A stretch of 64,000 nucleotides of DNA from Pleurodeles waltl (GCF_031143425.1 NC_090447.1:767930409-767994408), one strand, 5' to 3'. Shown: positions 1-10,684, counted from the first letter of the stretch. Made by a program: numbers and translations. Notes: generated by a model not told the origin, from the sequence alone.

Positions 1-539
1 TGTGATTGTGGTCAGCTGTGGCTTTTTTGATACACACAAACTAGGAACCTCTCTGATATTTGAAGCACACCCTGTTACACTTGTGTATGTTCATAAATGT
101 TCAGAATTATTTTAAAGAGCTCGTAGGGCAGCTTGCAGTGTGCCTCGAGCCAACTACCCCTGGTCTGTGTAATTGTACTGTACCGAGAAGAGAGTTCTGG
201 CACATTAAGAGAATCCAGCATGGCACCACTATGGAAAAGACTTTATTGCAGTTATTTTTAAAATGTTAATACATAAGTCGGGATGCCTTTTTAAAGGAAA
301 TGCTTTTATTATTAGCTCCTCAATCTATTGAGATTACAGTGAATAGACGAATAATCCAGTATGTAATATTTGTTTAAATCAGGATCCAACCCACATAGCT
401 AATTTGCCAGCGATTTCCTTAAATCAACAATTTGTGATATCATCTTCAATGCGTTTCAGGCCGAGGTCTTCTTCAGGGACAAATAAAACAAAAAGAACAC
501 CCAAATTATTATACGGTAGTAAACCAGGTCTTGGTGGAA
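1..539. other. Unrecognised non-coding DNA
   Basis: No frame here looks like a gene and no transposon motif or RNA gene is recognisable. The composition is AT-rich and resembles old intergenic sequence. Confidence 0.4.
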
Positions 540-792
540 TTTTGATTATGCTGGAGTAATCAAATTTCAGTAATTATGTGTAACTTTTTGCCGCAGTATT
601 ACTGATAATGATGTGATTACTCCTGCTCATGTGATTAAGAGTAATGTGGGGAAAAATCCTATGGTGAGAACATATTTTAGAGCAGAAATAGCAGCTCGCT
701 ATTCGTGTCCTGCTGAATTTAGCCCTATTACTTAGCACAAAATGTATCCTTCCATCCATTTTAGACACAAGGGTGCATTTTCCACAAGCAAA
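540..792. repeat. Old dispersed repeat (TAATTAC-rich family)
   Basis: This stretch (pieces such as GGAGTAATC, AGTAATTATGTG and a block ending in ACAAGGGTGCA) resembles two adjacent blocks at about 48.76-49.16 kb, which repeat the same order: a TAATTAC-rich part, a block like GCTATTCGTGTCCTG, a TTTAG block and a GGGTGCA end. It abuts the point where the SGNH domain of the neighbouring retroelement stops being readable, so it probably marks that element's truncated edge. The family is not identified. Confidence 0.4.
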
Positions 793-796
793 GTAG

Positions 797-1440
797 CTAA
801 ATTACATCCAAACCCGTTTTCGCCACTAAGTCATTCTCCCCGACATATACTAACAAGACGTTTGGACAAGCGCCCCTGTCTTTTAACTTCTGTAACCGCC
901 CTAATAATTCCTGCTGCTTCATCCCCCCTTTACCATCCCATCGCACTTTGTACCGCTCCCCGTCCAACCCCAGGTTTTTGCCAATGTTTGTTCTCGTAGC
1001 TTGCCACTGAGCCCACTTTACGAATGAATGGCCCACAACCCAGATAGAAAGAAAGCTCACATCCGGACATGACACCTGCGAAGGGAGAAAAACATCATTA
1101 GGAGCGAACACCCAACCCACACTGTCCCCACTTCTGACATACCTCCTAAAGCTGTCTGATTTCCACCTACCCAACCCCATTAACTCGTCCTTGTTCCATC
1201 CCCGCCTCTCTGCCTCTGTTGTTACCCCAATCCGAAATGAATGACTTCCAAACTGTGCTGCGTCTTGTCCTACTACAGTCAGGCCTTTTCTCATAACTGC
1301 CAACAGCTGAGATGATGTGACCTTTCCCTTGTCGGCATGATAGAATACCAGCCCCACTCGATCTGTTCTGTAAACCTTCAGTTGTTTTCCCAAGGAGTGG
1401 GGACATATCGTAGCCATAGGATATTGCCTGAGAAAGACAT
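797..1440 (-). pseudogene. Ngaro tyrosine recombinase C-terminal half fused to an SGNH hydrolase domain (truncated)
   Basis: Read on the minus strand, this frame holds the catalytic half of a tyrosine recombinase: the H-x-x-R box appears as SHSFRIG, followed by LGRWKSDSFRRYVR with the nucleophile Tyr. Directly downstream in the same frame is the start of an SGNH/GDSL hydrolase domain (WVVGHSFVKWA as the Ser block, then LLVYVGENDL as the Asn block). A recombinase followed by an SGNH domain is known from vertebrate Ngaro retrotransposons, where the recombinase inserts the circular cDNA. The hydrolase domain is cut off near 797, before its Asp/His block. A frameshift near 1400-1440 separates this frame from the recombinase N-terminal half, so the gene is dead. 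Confidence 0.8.
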
Positions 1441-2013
1441 TGACGCTCTCCCCACCTGATTGGTTTTGGGACTCTGCAGCCTTATGGATATGCCATGATT
1501 ACTAAACTGCACTTCCCTCCATGTTATGCCTGCGCTCTGCTTCCACCCCAACAATTCGGATACGCAAAATGTGCCAAAAAACATCCAAGACATTAGGGTC
1601 TGAAACAACAGTACTTCTTTCTCATCCACACATATGACCCGTAAAATCCTAATCACCTCATTTAACAGCGTCAACAACATGGGCTCCCTAGTCCTCTCCC
1701 TCTTACCCCCCTCCTTGGCCCAAGCCTCAAGAATCCTATGACCCAGTTCACCTGCTGATGGCAGGTAACCATACAACATCTTTCCCATAAAAGCTAGTTC
1801 TGCCATCTTCCCTGCTATTGTTATCCTGGACTGACCTCTCTCTACCAGGTTCATGATAAATTGAACCATATCTTCCACCCTCTCCTTTTTAGTGTCCCTC
1901 CTGCGTGCCCCAGACCTAAAAAACTCCTGCCATGCCCTCTCATATGCCCTTGGCGTTGAGTGCGGCAGTGAGTTTACCACCAAGTGAAGCATCCTCTGCT
2001 GCCTACGCTCCAC
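1378..2013 (-). pseudogene. Ngaro tyrosine recombinase, N-terminal and early catalytic part
   Basis: The minus-strand frame of 211 codons begins with a SAM-like core-binding domain (STPRAYERAWQEFF through YLPSAGELGHRILEAW) and runs into the start of the catalytic domain. The first catalytic Arg lies in a block that normally reads like F-R-V-S-E-L-L. Here it is FCVSELL, so the Arg is replaced by Cys, consistent with a CGN to TGN change. The frame then ends at 1378 and the protein resumes in another frame downstream. The start overlaps the RNase H frame by about 40 bases, as is usual for compact retroelements. The tandem copy at 7201-7512 repeats only the first half. Confidence 0.8.
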
Positions 2014-2509
2014 AGCACCTCAGGCATTTCTGTCCTGCATAGGTCCTCCTCCGTGACTAGACCATGGAACATCTCCCACTGTAAACAAGACAACGCATCT
2101 GCAATGTCATTGTTCACTCCCGGAACTTGTCTTGCCCTAAATAAAATGTCATGTCGTAGGCATTCCAACACAAACACCCTTAACAGCTGTAAAACCTGCT
2201 GGTCCCTCGCAGACTGCCTGTTCACCACCTGCATGACTCCCAAATTGTCCACCCACGAGGGAAACAATTCAAGGAATACTATGCTCCTTCCCCCATTCTT
2301 CCACTCTTCTGGCCATTCTTCTGCGCACCATCTGCCCTGCTAATATATGCCAAATCCGTATGCTCCTGCTGCATCAGAAAATACTTGCATATCCCATTCA
2401 CAGTTTTCCACGACTGCAAAGGTATGCCATTAAAGGAGTCTAGGAATATGCACCACATTCTCAAGTCCTCCTTCACTACTGCGTTGAGACGCACATGATG
2501 GTGAGGCAA
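1974..2509 (-). pseudogene. Ngaro RNase H region (two frames)
   Basis: Two adjoining minus-strand frames make up the RNase H domain that follows RT in YR retroelements. The 2279-2509 frame covers the first part (VRLNAVVKEDLRMWCIFL). The 1974-2267 frame covers the last part, with WVDNLGVMQVV carrying a conserved Asp and VPGVNNDIADALS near the end. The break between frames at about 2270 is a frameshift or stop. The enzyme would remove RNA from the RNA/DNA hybrid during cDNA synthesis. Copy 2 at 7473-8008 is nearly identical and has the same break, so the damage preceded the duplication. Confidence 0.75.
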
Positions 2510-2512
2510 GGA

Positions 2513-3400
2513 TTATCCTGCTAAAGCCAGTCCCAGTTGCCTACAGAATGTTCTCCCTTCCCTCACCACCCTACAAGCAAAGTTAAGGTATCCTAGCAAT
2601 ACCTGTATGTCCCTTAATGTCACTTTGCATCTTCCTAACATGTCCTGTACTGTTTTTATCATGCCCACCCTCTTCTCTTCCAGTAGGCAAGCCATCATAA
2701 CCTCAGTGTCCAACTCAATTCCCAAAAAAGATAAGGCCATACCGGGCTCCACTGTCTTCTCGGGGGGCAGGGGCACTCCCAGATCCCCCATAATGTCCTT
2801 AAATTGCTGCATGAACCCTCTGCACACCTCGGAGAGCCAAATGGGCAGCAAAGAAAAAATCCTCCAAGTAATGAGTCACCTCTCTATGCCCTGTGATTGT
2901 TGTGAAAATCCATTGCAAGCATGTGCCAAAGCATTCAAATAACGAGCAAGAAATGGAGAAGCCCATTCTCAGCGATTTGTCCACATACCACCGCCCTTGG
3001 AATTGTATGCCCAACAACTCAAAATCCTGTGCATGGACAGGTACAGTCTGAAATCCAACTTAATACCAGTTTTTTCCATCAGGGTGGGGGCCCCATCGCC
3101 TCTACCATGTCAATGGCCACATCCACTGACGTGTCGGATACTTTTGCCAGCTCCGCCGGTATGAAATTGTTCACTGATGACACCTCGAGCCATTATAAAT
3201 GTTGTATTAATCTGTACTGTCCTGCTTCTTTCTTGGGCACAACCCCAATAGGTGACACAATAAGGTTCTGCAGCAGCCACTCAGGAAAAGGGCTTGCCAA
3301 GCAACCCTCCTCCACCTCTTTTTCTTGCTTCAAGTGTACTACGTCCACCTTCCCCCTCACTGATATAAGGTTCTCTGCCCACCTTCATACTTGCGGTCCT
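2513..3400 (-). pseudogene. Ngaro reverse transcriptase (catalytic residues lost)
   Basis: Several minus-strand frames together cover an RT of the DIRS/Ngaro type. In order: the fingers block GVVPKKEAGQYRLIQHL at about 3195-3250, motif A at about 3048-3085, palm blocks LLGIQFQGRWYV and SISCSLFE, motif C at about 2858-2875, and thumb block LSFLGIELD. Motif A reads KTGIKLDF where Asp is expected after Thr, and motif C reads HYLED instead of YLDD, so two catalytic Asp residues are gone. Copy 2 shares both changes. RT and RNase H would have copied the element's RNA in a cytoplasmic gag particle. Confidence 0.8.
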
Positions 3401-3634
3401 GTGTATCCTAGCCTGAATCCCCAAGTGAAGCCCTGCGTCAGCACGTCCACGTCCTCTTTTATGTCATACCGTGCTAATCAGAACATCAATCCCTCAATGG
3501 TAACCGGAGTACAAGCTTTTTGCCGCAGGTCCTTGTCCCCCGCGATTCCTCTGCAGATCTTGCCATCTCTGTTGCCCCCCAAAATTGGACTGTCCCCGTC
3601 CTATCCCGGACGTTGAGGGGGTGTTGTTCCCGTA

Positions 3635-3731
3635 ACAGTGGACGAGGGCATGTCTCCCTGCACATTTAGAACACTCATGTCTAAATTTTCAATATTTGCG
3701 AGTGCACATCCCTTTATTGTAGTACCAACAG
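3635..3731 (-). pseudogene. Gag C-terminal zinc-knuckle region of the Ngaro element
   Basis: Translated on the minus strand this gives CWYYNKGMCTRKY, a stop, then KFRHECSKCAGRHALVHC. The Cys/His spacing matches the zinc-knuckle tail of gag proteins in DIRS/Ngaro-type elements, which bind the genomic RNA. The TGA stop lies where another Cys would be expected and is present in both tandem copies. No single open frame remains. The rest of gag lies upstream (minus strand) beyond the MITE at 3876-4440. Confidence 0.6.
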
Positions 3732-3875
3732 GCCCCTGTCTTCGCTGTCCCAATCCCTGGTGATGCTGACTTTCACATAGCGGCTACACCCAACCCACTC
3801 TGGGTGGGGCGCTCTCGAAAGGGCCGGTAAGTAATGGGGAGCCTGCTGGCGGTAAAAATGGTTTTACCAAACTTA

Positions 3876-4440
3876 GGGGGTGATTCTGATGCCCGCCGCC
3901 CGCCAAGCGGGAACCGCCAGAAGACCGTACCGCGGTCGAAAGACCGCGGCGGTCATTCTGGGTTTCCCACTGGGCTGGCGGGCGACCGCCAAAAGGCCGC
4001 CCGCCAGCCCAGTGGGAAACAGCCTTCCCACAAGGACGCCGGCTCAGGATTGAGCCGGCGGAGTGGGAAGGTGCGACGGGTGCAGTGGCACCCGTCGCGT
4101 ATTTCAGTGTCTGCAAAGCAGACACTGAAATCCAAGGTGGGGCCCTCTTACGGGGGCCCCGCGGCACCCCCTACCGCCATCCTGTTCCTGGCGGGAGACC
4201 CGCAAGGAACAGGATGGCGGTAGGGGGTGTCAGAATCCCCATGGCGGCGGAGCGCGCTCCGCCGCCATGGAGGATTCTCAAGGGCAGCGGAAAGTCGGCG
4301 GTACACCGCCGACTTTCCGTTTCTGGCCGCGGCTGAACCGCCGCGGTCAGAATGCCCAGCGGTGTACCGCCAGCCTGTTGGCGATGCTACCGCGGTCATT
4401 CGCTCTGGCGGTTTTTACCGCCAGGGTTAGAATGACCACC
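3876..4440. mobile_element. Harbinger-type palindromic MITE, TSD TTA
   Basis: The 565 bp element starts GGGGGTGATTCTGA and ends AGAATGACCACC, flanked on both sides by TTA (3873-3875 and 4441-4443), the TWA-type 3 bp target duplication of PIF/Harbinger transposons. The interior is GC-rich and built of nested palindromes around CCGCGGT and CCGCCAT. Its right end, read inverted (TCATTCTAACCCTGG), closely matches the left end of the autonomous 9.3 kb Harbinger at 17387. It has no coding capacity and sits inside the gag gene of the Ngaro element. Confidence 0.85.
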
Positions 4441-5223
4441 TTAGTCAGGCCCATTGTATGTTGCCAAAGGTCCACGTCTATCGCCCCCCACTGGACCTCC
4501 GTATTAGCCACCATTCTGGCTCTGAACTCCTCGTCATACTGCACCCAGGCGTATCCCCTGTAATTCAGCTGTGCCTTGCGGATTATAGCCATATATTTCT
4601 ACAGTGCAATTGACCTGTCCTAGAAGCGTTCGCAATAAACACCTGCAAATATCAAGAATGCAACCGCCCAATATTCAATTGTAACCGGGACCTTCAGATG
4701 CTTGGCCAACTCACATTCCTCCTCCTTAGAAACTTTTTTTGACCTAACTTCCCTGTGTAATAACTTTAGCATTTCCATGTATTCCCCCCTCCATATCTTT
4801 TCATTTGTCACCAGCATGAGGTGTCCCTAGTGGTTTTGCTGTACCCATGTAAGGCAATTTCTTCCCCTTCCATTCCTTTCTGTCTGTATCAACGTCAGAT
4901 CTTTTGTCCCCTCATATCTCAGCTTTACCTGTCTTCTGGTCTGTCACCGTCACCACCCCTACATCTAACACGTACACGCATTTTTGCAAACGGGCATCCC
5001 CGAGGCCCTCGCCTTCTTTTGCCTCAAATGCCACTGATACCATGTCTGTCCTCTTCCTGTGCATGCCCTTACTTGGTGCCAAGGATTGCGCCTGCTCCTG
5101 TGCCTTTCGCCTTACCAGCTGGATGCCTTCTTTCGGGAAACCATCAGACCTTGAACGTCCTGTCATGGGTGCCTGGAATGACTGATTCACATCATTAGAA
5201 AACCCCCCTTTCCTCCCCACCAT
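4441..5223 (-). pseudogene. Gag of the Ngaro element (frameshifted)
   Basis: Three minus-strand frames follow one another: 4912-5223 (starting at an ATG, ending VLDVGVVTVTDQKTGKAEI), 4620-4817 (KIWRGEYMEMLKLLHRE through FAGVYCERF) and 4441-4592 (NYRGYAWVQYDEEFRARM, then WGAIDVDLWQHTMG). The last block matches the conserved gag segment found next to Ngaro/DIRS RTs, with an AW-x-x-YDE-x-FR core. The gene is broken by frameshifts and by the MITE at 3876-4440. Gag would package the element RNA. Assignment rests on recognised motifs and on position upstream of RT. Confidence 0.6.
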
Positions 5224-6449
5224 CCTAGCTCATACTTCCCCATGCCCTCCCTAGTTTGCCCCTTTTCTGAGGTCTCCAACGCCTTACCTTCCTACTCACC
5301 CGATGGAATTTCCTCCAAGGCCCTTGCTCTCCTGATTACCCACTGCCCTGGCATCTCTTCTTGTGGCGTCTGTCTAGGGGCCACAACCAGCCCTCCAGGC
5401 CTGTCTAATGCGCCAGGATGCTACCCCCTCCCCGAAAACACAATGCCATTGGGTGCACAGCCCCTACTGTCAGATGGTCTCAAGGAAGCATCTGTGGCCC
5501 TGGATGCCAGTCCGCCTTCCTCCTCTGGTGACGCCATTCTTGGCCCGCCTTCACTTCCCCCCAGGGTCGCCGAGCAGCACTATGCCCGCCTGGGTCACAC
5601 ATCTCCTCTCCTGCCTCTTCCTGCCAAAACTAGGCCGATGTGCCGGTGTTAACCCTTTCCACCACGTGCCCTTTCCTAGTCCTGGCCCACCCCACCGACA
5701 CTCCTACTCTGTCCTTTGTCCCCCACCTGATCCCCTTTGCTGACCATCCCCCCCTATCTTCGCATCCGACTGTGCTCTCAACTGTGAGCCCGCCGCACAC
5801 CCCCCTCACGCCCCCTTTCTGTAAACCCATGCAGGCGGTCTAACCCTCATTGGGTTTCATCCCTTTCTCTGTCACTCCCCCTCATCGTCACTCCATACCA
5901 ACATTGTGTGCCATTTCAGCGAAATTGGGGTCCTCCCCTCCCACTGGAAATGCCTCCTCCTTGTCTCCCTTCCAACCGTCACCTGTCCCTTTCCCTCCTT
6001 GTCCTGTCCAACTGGCACCTGCTGGCCCCAACTGTCTTGCTTTTGTGTCTTGTCACCTGCAAATCCCGCTGCCTGCTATCCAGTCCCCACAGGGCCCTCC
6101 CGATCTCTCCCCCACCCCCTTCCCCCCTTGTCTCCCTTCCCATTCCCCAGTGGCACCTCTCCCAAAGCCGCCCAAAGGTTTAGTCAGCCTTTGAGATAAT
6201 ATTCAGGATAGTTCTTCAAGCACCTGGAAGCTACAACAGCACTGTTAAAATATAGCAGCAATTGTAATCATGCAATGTGACTTTTAAACTATAATAACAT
6301 TCACACAAATCGTGAAATACACACTGACGTTTACGTAATGCACATAGTATTAATTGTTTAGGAGTGTGGGAACATAGGGTTGACAGGCATAGGACTGTGT
6401 TGAACTTGGGCACTCATTACAAATGGTGTGGGAAAGCTTTTGAATGTTC
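5224..6449. other. Pyrimidine-rich leader or flank of the Ngaro element
   Basis: The plus strand is strongly C/T-rich (so the sense strand of the element is G/A-rich) up to about 6190 and becomes AT-rich after that. Long open frames here on the plus strand are Ser/Pro/Leu-rich and look like composition artefacts. It probably contains the 5' untranslated region or the terminal repeat of the element, but I could not find the split direct repeats that Ngaro elements should have. Confidence 0.35.
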
Positions 6450-6457
6450 CCCACCCC

Positions 6458-6574
6458 TGGGGTGACCAGATTTAGAAAATAAAAAACAGGGACATGTTAG
6501 ACATAAAAGTGGGACTAAAGCCTTTAGTCTCACTTTTACATCTTTGGGGGGGGGGAGGGAGGGAGGGAGGCAGA

Positions 6575-6639
<65 letters not shown>

Positions 6640-6872
6640 ACACTTTTACATATACATACACACACACACGAGAGCAGGCAGCAGAAGTATTGAAGACTCT
6701 AGAGCTGCATGTGAAAGGAGAGAACACCTTTCACTTCTGATTCGCAGGTTGACCTGACCTTTGACACAAAAACCGGGACATGTATGTAAAATGAACAAAA
6801 GCGTCGGGACACCCAGGCAGTCCTCTGAAAATCGGGACTGTCCGGGGAAATCCAGGACGTCTGGTCACCCCA
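6458..6872. mobile_element. hAT-like MITE (first copy)
   Basis: The ends are TGGGGTGACCAGA and TCTGGTCACCCCA, a 13 bp perfect inverted repeat, followed inward by a GTCC/GGGAC-rich zone. The 8 bp outside each end are CCCACCCC and CCCACACC, an imperfect 8 bp target duplication of the length hAT transposons make. It contains no protein gene, but an inner hairpin (GACTAAAGCCTTTAGTC) and a GA microsatellite. Confidence 0.6.
6546..6638. repeat. (GA)n microsatellite with a poly-G/GGGA head
   Basis: A run of G, then GGGA repeats, then about 30 GA units on the plus strand, inside the hAT-like MITE. The tandem copy at 12007-12095 has a longer G run and a shorter GA run. Serine/leucine and arginine/glutamate frames crossing it are low-complexity translations. 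Confidence 0.95.
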
Positions 6873-7200
6873 CCCACACCGGAGTTACCGATAACAGAGG
6901 TACCCCTTGCTTATGCCTTTATTCAGTAGGCGTTAGGATGTTAGGATGTGGGGTAAAGCCAACCCACGCTAATTTAGTGCACTACTTTAGTAGAGCTGGC
7001 TTTGTGCCAGAATCTATGGTTTTCGCACTGGCTTGCTCCAGACACACCCCCTGCATACATTAAAAGGGGATTGGTGCAAAGAGGTTTCGGCACTGCACGA
7101 GGGTTTAACATTTGGCACAAAAATGCTTGTTTGTGAATACTGCTGCTACTTCTGATGCTTTTTGTCACACGAGCTGCAGCGCACACCTTGAAACTTGGGC

Positions 7201-7512
7201 CTACAGCTCCACCTTGGCCCAAGCCTCAAGAATCCTATGACCCAGTTCACCTGCTGATGGCAGGTAACCATACAACATCTTTCCCATAAAAGCTAGTTCT
7301 GCCATCTTCCCTGCTATTGTTATCCTGGACTGACCTCTCTCTACCAAGTCCATGATAAATTGAACCATATCTTCCACCCTCTCCTTTTTAGTGTCCCTCC
7401 TGCGTGCCCCAGACCTAAAAAACTCCTGCCATGCCCTCTCATATGCCCTTGGCGTTGAGTGCGCCAGTGAGTTTACCACCAAGTGAAGCATCCTCTGCTG
7501 CCTACGCTCCAC
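7201..7512 (-). pseudogene. Tyrosine recombinase N-terminal fragment, copy 2
   Basis: Repeats the first half of the recombinase at 1378-2013 (SAM-like core-binding domain only). The duplication junction cuts it after GHRILEAWAK, and three junction-derived residues precede a stop. No catalytic domain follows, so this copy of the element has no recombinase or SGNH domain. Confidence 0.85.
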
Positions 7513-8008
7513 AGCACCTCAGGCATTTCTGTCCTGCATAGGTCCTCCTCCGTGACTAGACCATGGAACATCTCCCACTGTGAACAAGACAACGCATCTG
7601 CAATGTTATTGTTCACTCCCGGAACTTGTCTTGCCCTAAATAAAATGTCATGTCGTAGGCATTCCAACACAAACACCCTTAACAGCTGTAAAACCTGCTG
7701 GTCCCTCGCAGACTGCCTGTTCACCACCTGCATGACTCCCAAATTGTCCACCCACGAGGGAAACAATTCAAGGAATACTATGCTCCTTCCCCCATCCTTC
7801 CACTCTTCTGGCCATTCTTCTGCGCACCATCTGCCCTGCTAATATATGCCAAATCCGTATGCTCCTGCTGCATCAGAAAATACTTGCATATCCCATTCAC
7901 AGTTTTCCACGACTGCAAAGGTATGCCATTAAAGGAGTCTAGGAATATGCACCACATTCTCAAGTCCTCCTTCACTACTGCGTTGAGACGCACATGATGG
8001 TGAGGCAA
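7473..8008 (-). pseudogene. RNase H region, copy 2
   Basis: Nearly identical to 1974-2509, with the same two-frame structure: 7778-8008 for the first part and 7473-7766 for the last part ending in VPGVNNNIADALS. One visible difference is Asn for Asp in that block compared with copy 1. Confidence 0.75.
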
Positions 8009-8010
8009 GG

Positions 8011-8900
8011 ATTATCCTGCTAAAGCCAGTCCCAGTTGCCTACAGAATGTTCTCCCTTCCCTCACCACCCTAAAGCAAAGTTAAGGTATCCTAGCAATAC
8101 CTGTATGTCCCTTAATGTCACTTTGCATCTTCCTAACATGTCCTGTACTGTTTTTATCATGCCCACCCTCTTCTCTTCCAGTAGGCAAGCCATCATAACC
8201 TCAGTGTCCAACTCAATTCCCAAAAAAGATAAGGCCATACTGGGCTCCACTGTCTTCTCGGGGGGCAGGGGCACTCCCAGATCCCCCATAATGTCCTTAA
8301 ATTGCTGCATGAACCCTCTGCACACCTCGGAGAGCCAAATGGGCAGCAAAGAAAAAATCCTCCAAGTAATGAGTCACCTCTCTATGCCCTGTGATTGTTG
8401 TGAAAATCCATTGCAAGCATGTGCCAAAGCATTCAAATAACGAGCAAGAAATGGAGAAGCCCATTCTCAGCGATTTGTCCACATACCACCGCCCTTGGAA
8501 TTGTATGCCCAACAACTCAAAATCCTGTGGATGGACAGGTACAGTCTGAAATCCAACTTAATACCAGTTTTTTCCATCAGGGTGGGGGCCCCATCGCCTC
8601 TACCATGTCAATGGCCACATCCACTGACGTGTCGGATACTTTTGCCAGCTCCTCCGGTATGAAATTGTTCACTGATGACACCTCGAGCCATGATAAATGT
8701 TGTATTAATCTGTACTGTCCTGCTTCTTTCTTGGGCACAACCCCAATAGGTGACACAATAAGGTTCTGCAGCAGCCACTCAGGAAAAGGGCTTGCCAAGC
8801 AACCCTCCTCCACCTCTTTTTCTTGCTTCAAGTGTACTACGTCCACCTTCCCCCTCACTGATATAAGGTTCTCTGCCCACCTTCATACTCGCGGTCCTGT
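8011..8900 (-). pseudogene. Reverse transcriptase, copy 2
   Basis: Repeat of the RT at 2513-3400. The fingers part is open here for 93 codons (8577-8858, with GVVPKKEAGQYRLIQHL). Motif A (Gly for Asp) and motif C (HYLED) carry the same lesions as copy 1. A single-base difference near 8070 ends the thumb frame early (LNFALGW) compared with copy 1. Confidence 0.8.
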
Positions 8901-9133
8901 GTATCCTAGCCTGAATCCCCAAGTGAAGCCCTGCGTCAGCATGTCCACGTCCTCTTTTATGTCATACCGTGCTAATCAGAACATCAATCCCTCAATGGTA
9001 ACCGGAGTACAAGCTTTTTGCCGCAGGTCCTTGTCCCCCGCGATTCCTCTGCAGATCTTGCCATCTATGTTGCCCCCCAAAATTGGACTGTCCCCATCCT
9101 ATCCCGGATGTTGAGGGGGTGTTATTCCCGTAA

Positions 9134-9230
9134 CAGTGGACGAGGGCATGTCTCCCTGCACATTTAGAACACTCATGTCTAAATGTTCAATATTTGCGAG
9201 TGCACATCCCTTTATTGTAGTCCCAACAGG
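9134..9230 (-). pseudogene. Gag zinc-knuckle region, copy 2
   Basis: Repeat of the zinc-knuckle block at 3635-3731, with the same in-frame TGA between KY and the FRHECSKC block. One residue next to the stop differs (Thr for Lys). Confidence 0.55.
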
Positions 9231-9373
9231 CCCCTGTCTTCGCTGTCCCAATCCCTGGTGATGCTGACTTTCACATAGCGGCTACACCCAACCCACTCTG
9301 GGTGGGGCGCTCTCGAAAGGGCCGGTAAGTAATGGGGTGCCTTCTGGCGGTAAAAATGGTTTTACCAAACTTA

Positions 9374-9901
9374 GGGGGTGATTCTGATGCCCGCCGCCCA
9401 CCAAGCGGGAACCGCCAGAAGACCGTACCGCGGTCGAAAGACCGCGGCGGTCATTCTGGGTTTCCCACCGGGCTGGCGGGCGACCGCCAAAAGGCCGCCC
9501 GCCAGCCCAGTGGGAAACAGCCTTCCCACAAGGACGCCGGCTCAGGATTGAGCCGGCGGAGTGGGAAGGTGCGACGGGTGCAGTGGCACCCGTCGCGTAT
9601 TTCAGTGTCTGCAAAGCAGACACTGAAATACAAGGTGGGGCCCTCTTACGGGGGCCCCTGCAGTGCCCATGCCACCCCCGGTAGGGGGTGTCAGAATCCC
9701 CATGGCGGCGGAGCGCGCTCCGCCGCCATGGAGGATTCTCAAGGGCAGCGGAAAGTCGGCGGTACACCGCCGACTTTCCGTTTCTGGCCGCGGCTGAACC
9801 GCCGCGGTCAGAATGCCCAGCGGTGCACCGCCAGCCTGTTGGCGATGCTACCGCGGTCATTCGCCCTGGCGGTTTTTACCGCCAGGGTTAGAATGACCAC
9901 C
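9374..9901. mobile_element. Harbinger-type palindromic MITE, copy 2, TSD TTA
   Basis: Same insertion as 3876-4440, carried along by the duplication, with TTA at 9371-9373 and 9902-9904. It is 528 bp instead of 565 bp. At about 9655-9690 the CCGCCATCCTGTTCC palindrome of copy 1 is missing and replaced by a short unrelated stretch (CTGCAGTGCCCATGCC). Confidence 0.85.
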
Positions 9902-10684
9902 TTAGTCAGGCCCATTGTATGTTGCCAAAGGTCCACGTCTATCGCCCCCCTCTGGACCTCCGTATTGGCCACCATTCTGGCTCTGAACTCCTCGTCATAC
10001 TGCACCCAGGCGTATCCCCTGTAATTCAGCTGTGCCTTGCGGATTATAGCCATATATTTCTACAGTGCAATTGGCCTGTCCTAGAAGCGTTCGCAATAAA
10101 CACCTGCAAATATCAAGAATGCAACCGCCCAATATTCAATTGTAACCGGGACCTTCAGATGCTTGGCCAACTCACATTCCTCCTCCTTAGAAACTTTTTT
10201 TGACCTAACTTCCCTGTGTAATAACTTTAGCATTTCCATGTATTCCCCCCTCCATATCTTTTCATTTGTCACCAGCATGAGGTGTCCCTAGTGGTTTTGC
10301 TGTACCCATGTAAGGCAATTTCTTCCCCTTCCATTCCTTTCTGTCTGTATCAACGTCAGATCTTTTGTCCCCTCATATCTCAGCTTTACCTGTCTTCTGG
10401 TCTGTCACCGTCACCACCCCTACATCTAACACGTACACGCATTTTTGCAAACGGGCATCCCCGAGGCCCTCGCCTTCTTTTGCCTCAAATGCCACTGATA
10501 CCATGTCTGTCCTCTTCCTGTGCATGCCCTTACTTGGTGCCAAGGATTGCGCCTGCTCCTGTGCCTTTCGCCTTACCAGCTGGATGCCTTCTTTCGGGAA
10601 ACCATCAGACCTTGAACGTCCTGTCATGGGTGCCTGGAATGACTGATTCACATCATTAGAAAACCCCCCTTTCCTCCCCACCAT
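9902..10684 (-). pseudogene. Gag of the Ngaro element, copy 2
   Basis: Repeat of 4441-5223 with the same three broken frames (10373-10684, 10081-10278 and 9902-10053). The conserved AWVQYDEEFR block is retained. Confidence 0.6.

Larger units (their letters stand above)
1713..7211 (+). repeat. Tandem duplication, unit 1 (5,499 bp)
   Basis: This segment is repeated in direct orientation at 7212-12670 with only scattered substitutions and a few indels. The left edge (CCTTGGCCCAAGCC at 1713) lies inside the recombinase gene. The right edge lies past the hAT-like MITE, so the duplication does not follow the boundaries of any transposon. At the junction (7205-7215) the end of unit 1 (CAGCTCCA) runs straight into the start of unit 2, with at most one or two bases of microhomology. 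Confidence 0.93.

Noticed and set aside
4821..6199. Several plus-strand open frames of 90-136 codons rich in Ser, Pro and Leu (repeated at 10.3-11.7 kb)
   Set aside because: They follow from the C/T-rich composition and lie opposite the gag gene and leader of the Ngaro element. No motif or conserved start was seen.
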